Source: Natronomonas sp. | Lineage (GTDB): Archaea; Halobacteriota; Halobacteria; Halobacteriales; Haloarculaceae | Length of the DNA stretch: 64,000 nucleotides | NCBI RefSeq assembly: GCF_028274965.1 | Contig: NZ_JAQCNO010000048.1 | Location: 1 to 64,000, forward strand | Direction: 5' to 3' | Shown here: positions 59,965 to 64,000 of the stretch, piece after piece | How positions within the stretch are numbered: the first letter of the stretch is position 1 | How the letters are laid out: every line of letters begins with the position of its first letter | Translations under genes and position numbers: made by a program | The notes under the pieces: model-generated | Seen by the model: only the letters and a program-made list of their open reading frames with translations | Databases searched by the model: none | What the model was told of the DNA's origin: nothing

Positions 59965-60114
59965 ACCGGTCGACTTTCGTCGCCTCCGTACTAAGTCCAC
60001 CGACCTGCGCGCACGACGGTGCGAGCGGAGACGGCGCGTCACACGGATGGAAGTCCGAAGCGACGGAAAAAGCGATCGGCGGGTTCTTTGCTCATAGGGC
60101 CCGGCTCGCGGGGC

Positions 60115-60363
60115 CTACGCGGAGGCCCCGAACAGCTCGTCGACGGCTCGTTCGGCCGCCTCGACCGCCTCGCGTGCGACCGCCTCGGGGTCGGGGTCCT
60201 CGGGCGCGTTGAGGTAGACGTCGACGTCGAGCGTCCCGGACTCAAACCGGACGGTCACGTCCATGTCGGTCACGTCCGACTGTTTGTACCGCGAGAGGAC
60301 GACGCCCTCGGCGGCGTCGGAGGCGGCTTCGACGACCGCCTCGTCGGTCGGTTCGTCGCTCAT
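60115..60363 (-). CDS. DUF3194 protein of the prefoldin cluster
   Basis: 82 residues from ATG 60363. VTDMDVTVRFESGTLDVDVY, then LNAPEDPDPEAVAREAV, matches DUF3194, which in archaea is usually encoded beside prefoldin beta. It lies 16 bases after the prefoldin gene. Function unknown; it is probably a prefoldin-associated or ribosome-linked protein. Confidence 0.85.
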   Translation of the reverse strand: MSDEPTDEAVVEAASDAAEGVVLSRYKQSDVTDMDVTVRFESGTLDVDVYLNAPEDPDPEAVAREAVEAAERAVDELFGASA

Positions 60364-60379
60364 CGGATCGGCCGCGGCC

Positions 60380-60778
60380 TCACGCGCCACCGGCGCCGGG
60401 GCCGCCCGGCCCGCCCATCGGACCGCCGCCCGCGCCGCCCTGCAGCATCTGCTGGAGCTCGTCCTGAAGGCTCTCGAACTGCGTCTGAACGCGCTCTTCC
60501 TGTTTCGTCAGCGTCTCGACGCGGACCTCGAGGCTGCTGACCTTCTCTTCGAGGTCCTCGTAGGCCTCGTCGTAGTCGGTCTCGATGAGGAGCTCGCCGA
60601 CCTCGCGGTACATCTGCGCCTCGCCCTCCATCCCGTCGAGGGTTTCAAGGGCCGTCTCGGATTCCTGCAGGCTGGTCTCGGCCTGCTGTTTCTGCTGTGC
60701 GACCTGCTGGGCGGTCTCTTGGAGGTCCTGGAGCTCTTCGATCTTCTCTTGGGCCTCCGGCGGAAGGTTACCCTGCAT
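60380..60778 (-). CDS. pfdB: Prefoldin subunit beta
   Basis: 132 residues from ATG 60778. Two coiled-coil arms ([20 protein letters not shown]...; [20 protein letters not shown]...) around a beta-hairpin segment, ending with a glycine-rich tail. Partner subunit alpha is not in the window. Prefoldin delivers unfolded proteins to the thermosome. Confidence 0.94.
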   Translation of the reverse strand: MQGNLPPEAQEKIEELQDLQETAQQVAQQKQQAETSLQESETALETLDGMEGEAQMYREVGELLIETDYDEAYEDLEEKVSSLEVRVETLTKQEERVQTQFESLQDELQQMLQGGAGGGPMGGPGGPGAGGA

Positions 60779-60882
60779 ACCACGAACGTCGGTTTCGGGA
60801 CGGAAAAACCCCCACTTTTCGACCCGCCGCCGGGGCGAAACGCCCCGAGGGGGCCGAGAGGGTCGGGCGCTACCGAGTCTCA

Positions 60883-60890
60883 TTTAACAC
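60883..60890 (+). promoter_or_regulatory. TATA-like box of ileS
   Basis: TTTAACAC is centred 26 bases before ATG 60911, indicating a leaderless transcript. Confidence 0.55.
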
Positions 60891-60910
60891 CGGCGGGTGA
60901 TTGTTCCGGT

Positions 60911-63900
60911 ATGAGCAGGTTCGCCGAGGTCGACGACCAGTACGAACCGGAGGCGGTCGAGGACCGCGTCTCCGAGTACTGGGAGGAGGTCGACGCCTAC
61001 GGGCAGACGAAGCGACACCGCGCGGACGGCGAGGAGTTCTTTTTCGTCGACGGGCCGCCCTACACCTCGGGTGCGGCGCACATGGGAACGACCTGGAACA
61101 AGACGCTGAAGGACGCCTACATCCGGTACAAGCGGATGTGCGGGTACGACGTGACGGACCGTCCGGGCTACGACATGCACGGGCTGCCGATCGAGACGAA
61201 AGTCGAGGAGAGACTCGGCTTCGAGAACAAAAAGGACATCGAGGCCTTCGGCGAGCGGAACTTCATCGAGGAGTGCAAGGCCTTCGCCGACGAGCAGCTC
61301 GAGGGGCTCCAGAAGGACTTCAAGTCCTTCGGCGTCTGGATGGACTGGGAGGACCCCTACAAAACCGTTTCGCCGGAGTACATGGAGGCCGCGTGGTGGG
61401 GCTTTTCGAAGGCCGACGACCGCGGGCTCGTCGAGCAGGGCAAGCGCTCGATCAGCCAGTGTCCCCGGTGTGAGACCGCGATCGCGAACAACGAGGTCGA
61501 GTACGAGCGCGTCGAGGACCCCTCGGTGTACGTCAAGTTCGAGCTGACCGACCGCGAGGGCGCTCTCGTCATCTGGACGACGACGCCGTGGACGATCCCG
61601 GCGAACACCTTTATTGCCGTCGACGGCGACGCGACGTACCGCGCCGTCGAGGCCGAGCGGAACGGGCAAAGCGAGGTGCTCTACCTCGAGGAGTCCTGCG
61701 TCGAGGACGTCCTCGAACGCGGCGGCTACGGCGAGTACGAGGTGCGCGGCGAGGTCGACGGCGAGGAGATGGTCGGCTGGGAGTACGAGCACCCGCTCCG
61801 CGAGGAGGTCCCGGACGCGCCCGACTTCGAGGGCGCCTCGACGGTGTACACCGCCGACTACGTCGAGGCCGACCGGACCGGGCTGGTCCACTCGGCGCCC
61901 GGCCACGGCGAGGTCGACTTCGAGCGGGGCCGAGAGCTCGGCCTGGACGTGTTCTGTCCGGTCGGTCCCGACGGCGTCTACGGCGCGGACGCCGGCGCGT
62001 ACGCCGGGACGTTCGTCAAGGACGCCGACGAGGAGATCATCAACGACCTCGACGCGAAGGGACTGCTTCTCGCCTCGGAGACCCACCACCACGACTACGG
62101 CCACTGTTGGCGCTGCGACACCGGCATCGTCCAGATGGTCACCGACCAGTGGTTCATCACCGTCACGGACATCAAAGAGCAGCTGCTCGAGAACATGGAG
62201 GACAGCGAGTGGTACCCCCGGGAGGCCCGGGACAACCGCTTCCGCGATTTCATCGAGGACTCCCCGGACTGGAACGTCTCCAGGCAGCGCTACTGGGGGA
62301 TCCCGATCCCGATCTGGGTCCCCGAGGGCTGGGCGGGCGACGTCGAGAACGCGATCGTCGTCGGGACCCGGGAGGAACTCGCCGAGCGGGTCGACCAGTC
62401 GATCGACCCCGAGACGGTCGACCTCCACAAGGACACGGTCGACGAGCTGACCATCACCGAGGACGGGGTCACGCACACGCGTGTCCCGGACGTCTTCGAC
62501 GTCTGGCTCGACTCCTCGGTCGCCTCGTGGGGGACGATCGGCTACCCGGGCGACGAGGAGTCCTTCGAGGAGCTGTGGCCCGCCGACCTGATCATGGAGG
62601 CCCACGACCAGACCCGCGGGTGGTTCTGGTCCCAACTCGGGATGGGCAGCGCCGCCCTCGACGAGGTGCCCTACGAGAACGTCCTCATGCACGGGTGGGC
62701 GCTCGCGGAGGACGGCCGGAAGATGTCGAAGTCGATCGGCAACATCGTCGCGCCGCAGGAGGCGATCGAGCGCCACGGGGCGGACCCGATGCGGCTGTTC
62801 CTGTTGAACCAGAACCCCCAGGGCGACGACATGCGCTTTTCGTGGGACGAGATGCAGAACCGCCAGCGGGACCTGAACATCCTCTGGAACGTGTTCCGGT
62901 TCCCGCTGCCGTACATGCGGATGGACGGGTTCGACCCCGGCGCCGTGTCGGTGGCGACGGCGGAGTTAGAGACCGTCGACGGGTGGCTGCTCTCGCGGCT
63001 CCAGTCGGTGACCGCCGAGATGACAGACCAGTGGGAGGCCTACAGACAGGACAAGGCCCTCGACGCGCTGCTCGAGTTCGTCGTCGAGGACGTCTCGCGG
63101 TTCTACGTGCAGGTCGTCCGCGAGCGGATGTGGGCCGAACGCGAGTCGGCGAGCAAGACGGCCGCCTACGCGACGCTGTATCACGTCCTCTCCGAGACGA
63201 CGAAGCTGCTGGCGCCCTTCGCCCCGTTCGTCGCCGAGGAGATCTACGGCACGCTGAGTGGCGACGACGGCCACCCGACGGTCCACATGTGCGAGTGGCC
63301 CGCCGTCGACGAGCGGTTCCACGACCCCGAACTGGAGACCGACATCGGCGTGATCGAGGCGGTCGAGGAGGCCGGATCGAACGCCCGACAGCAGGCCGAA
63401 CGGAAGCTCCGGTGGCCCGTCACGCGGGTCGTCGTCGCGGCCGACGACGAGCGGGCCGCCGAGGCGGTCGACAGACACAGGGGGCTGCTCAGAGACCGGC
63501 TCAACGCCCGCGAGATCGAACTCGTCGGCCCGGACGCCGAGTGGAGCGAACTCTCCTACGCCGCCCGCGCGGACATGTCGGTGCTCGGCCCCGAGTTCGG
63601 CGGGGCGGCCGGCGAGATCATGGACGCGATCAACGCGGTCTCGATCGATGAGCCGGACCTCGGGGCGCTCGTCGAGGCCGTCGGCGAGGAGTTGGGCCGC
63701 GACGTGGCGTTGACCGAGGAGATGGTGTCGTTCAACGCGGAGACGCCGGCGGGCGTCGAGGGGACCGCCTTCGGCGTCGACGGCGAGGACCGAGGGGTCG
63801 TCTACGTCGACACGGCGCTGACCGAGGACATCGAAAGCGAGGGCTACGCCCGCGAGGTCATCCGCCGGATACAGGAGATGCGGAAGGAACTCGACCTCGA

Positions 63901-64000
63901 CATCGAGCGGGAGATCCGCGTCGATCTGGACGTCCGCGACGAGCGGGTCGCCGGGCTCGTCGATCGGCACCGCGATCTCGTCGCCGGCGAGGTCCGGGCG
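60911..64000 (+). CDS. ileS: Isoleucyl-tRNA synthetase, 3' end missing
   Basis: 1030 codons to the window edge with no stop; the rest of the gene lies beyond. Class I motifs: PYTSGAAHMG (HIGH equivalent, H57) and GRKMSKSIGN (K604). The editing domain is between them (ALVIWTTTPWTIPAN; HSAPGHGEVDFERG), and the C-terminal anticodon domain follows from about 680. Ends in EMRKELDLDIEREIRVDLDV, typical of archaeal IleRS. Divergent from prefoldin beta. Confidence 0.96.
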   Translation, partial: MSRFAEVDDQYEPEAVEDRVSEYWEEVDAYGQTKRHRADGEEFFFVDGPPYTSGAAHMGTTWNKTLKDAYIRYKRMCGYDVTDRPGYDMHGLPIETKVEERLGFENKKDIEAFGERNFIEECKAFADEQLEGLQKDFKSFGVWMDWEDPYKTVSPEYMEAAWWGFSKADDRGLVEQGKRSISQCPRCETAIANNEVEYERVEDPSVYVKFELTDREGALVIWTTTPWTIPANTFIAVDGDATYRAVEAERNGQSEVLYLEESCVEDVLERGGYGEYEVRGEVDGEEMVGWEYEHPLREEVPDAPDFEGASTVYTADYVEADRTGLVHSAPGHGEVDFERGRELGLDVFCPVGPDGVYGADAGAYAGTFVKDADEEIINDLDAKGLLLASETHHHDYGHCWRCDTGIVQMVTDQWFITVTDIKEQLLENMEDSEWYPREARDNRFRDFIEDSPDWNVSRQRYWGIPIPIWVPEGWAGDVENAIVVGTREELAERVDQSIDPETVDLHKDTVDELTITEDGVTHTRVPDVFDVWLDSSVASWGTIGYPGDEESFEELWPADLIMEAHDQTRGWFWSQLGMGSAALDEVPYENVLMHGWALAEDGRKMSKSIGNIVAPQEAIERHGADPMRLFLLNQNPQGDDMRFSWDEMQNRQRDLNILWNVFRFPLPYMRMDGFDPGAVSVATAELETVDGWLLSRLQSVTAEMTDQWEAYRQDKALDALLEFVVEDVSRFYVQVVRERMWAERESASKTAAYATLYHVLSETTKLLAPFAPFVAEEIYGTLSGDDGHPTVHMCEWPAVDERFHDPELETDIGVIEAVEEAGSNARQQAERKLRWPVTRVVVAADDERAAEAVDRHRGLLRDRLNAREIELVGPDAEWSELSYAARADMSVLGPEFGGAAGEIMDAINAVSIDEPDLGALVEAVGEELGRDVALTEEMVSFNAETPAGVEGTAFGVDGEDRGVVYVDTALTEDIESEGYAREVIRRIQEMRKELDLDIEREIRVDLDVRDERVAGLVDRHRDLVAGEVRA

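Noticed and set aside
60039-60114. 18-codon frame MSKEPADRFFRRFGLPSV on the minus strand
   Set aside because: Too short to judge, no TATA-like box at the expected spacing that I could see.
1-64000. CRISPR arrays, IS elements, prophage or rRNA operons
   Set aside because: Nothing resembling regularly spaced repeats, transposase or integrase domains, or 16S/23S/5S sequence was seen; one tRNA only.

Overview
The window reads as a chromosomal, mostly housekeeping stretch from a high-GC haloarchaeon (class Halobacteria). The evidence is the strongly acidic proteins, archaeal information-processing genes (MCM, RPA with its partner, TFB, aIF2-gamma, Rpo7/Spt4, S24e, S27ae, L15e, prefoldin, SepF, KEOPS), and many TATA-like boxes 25-28 nt before start codons, the arrangement expected for leaderless mRNAs. 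I cannot resolve the genus. No rRNA, CRISPR array, insertion sequence or prophage was seen. Both ends are cut: an acetoacetate-decarboxylase-like gene lacks its start, and ileS lacks its 3' end.

Layout. 1-9.3 kb: TRAM and Tfx-type nucleic-acid binders, an SDR with an altered active site, a DICT sensor protein, rpa3-rpap3, the type IV prepilin peptidase pibD, a Tat lipoprotein, a [2Fe-2S] ferredoxin, hisA, and an unlisted 57-residue membrane protein. 9.3-14.4 kb: one minus-strand information-processing operon (aIF2-gamma, PIN, Rpo7, Spt4, dephospho-CoA kinase, S24e, S27ae, Kae1-Bud32). 14.6-23.4 kb: DsrE-like and HIT proteins, a ParA-like protein without Walker lysines, TFB, and mcm with four trailing unknown genes, then tRNA-Pro(UGG). 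23.4-34.2 kb: BofA-like protein, a Ski2-like helicase, amidase, NikR, cob(I)alamin adenosyltransferase, acetyl-CoA synthetase with palindromes at its promoter, a DoxX protein and cobyric acid synthase. 34.2-42.5 kb: methyltransferase, MFS exporter, endonuclease IV, lipoate ligase, an RNase H-like protein, DJ-1/PfpI protein, a KaiC-like ATPase pair, MOSC protein and Rio2 kinase. 42.5-54.6 kb: L15e with an unusually structured leader, site-2 protease, NucS, MutS, split MgtE halves beside a PhoU/TrkA-C protein, a second SDR, SepF, a PUA protein and an SSSCA1-type zinc protein. 54.6-64 kb: Hef, GlyRS with a CBS protein, DUF3194 protein, prefoldin beta and IleRS.

Genome maintenance genes are dense (rpa3, mcm, nfo, nucS, mutS, hef, a Ski2-like helicase), and translation genes recur (aIF2-gamma, S24e, S27ae, L15e, GlyRS, IleRS, tRNA-Pro, KEOPS). 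The most interesting unexplained signals are regulatory. An exact 18-bp element sits two bases upstream of the TATA-like box of both the DJ-1 gene and rio2, in the same orientation. The region before rpl15e contains two competing partners for the ribosome-binding site. The acs promoter carries two palindromes. There is also a perfect G-quadruplex motif at 9.0 kb.
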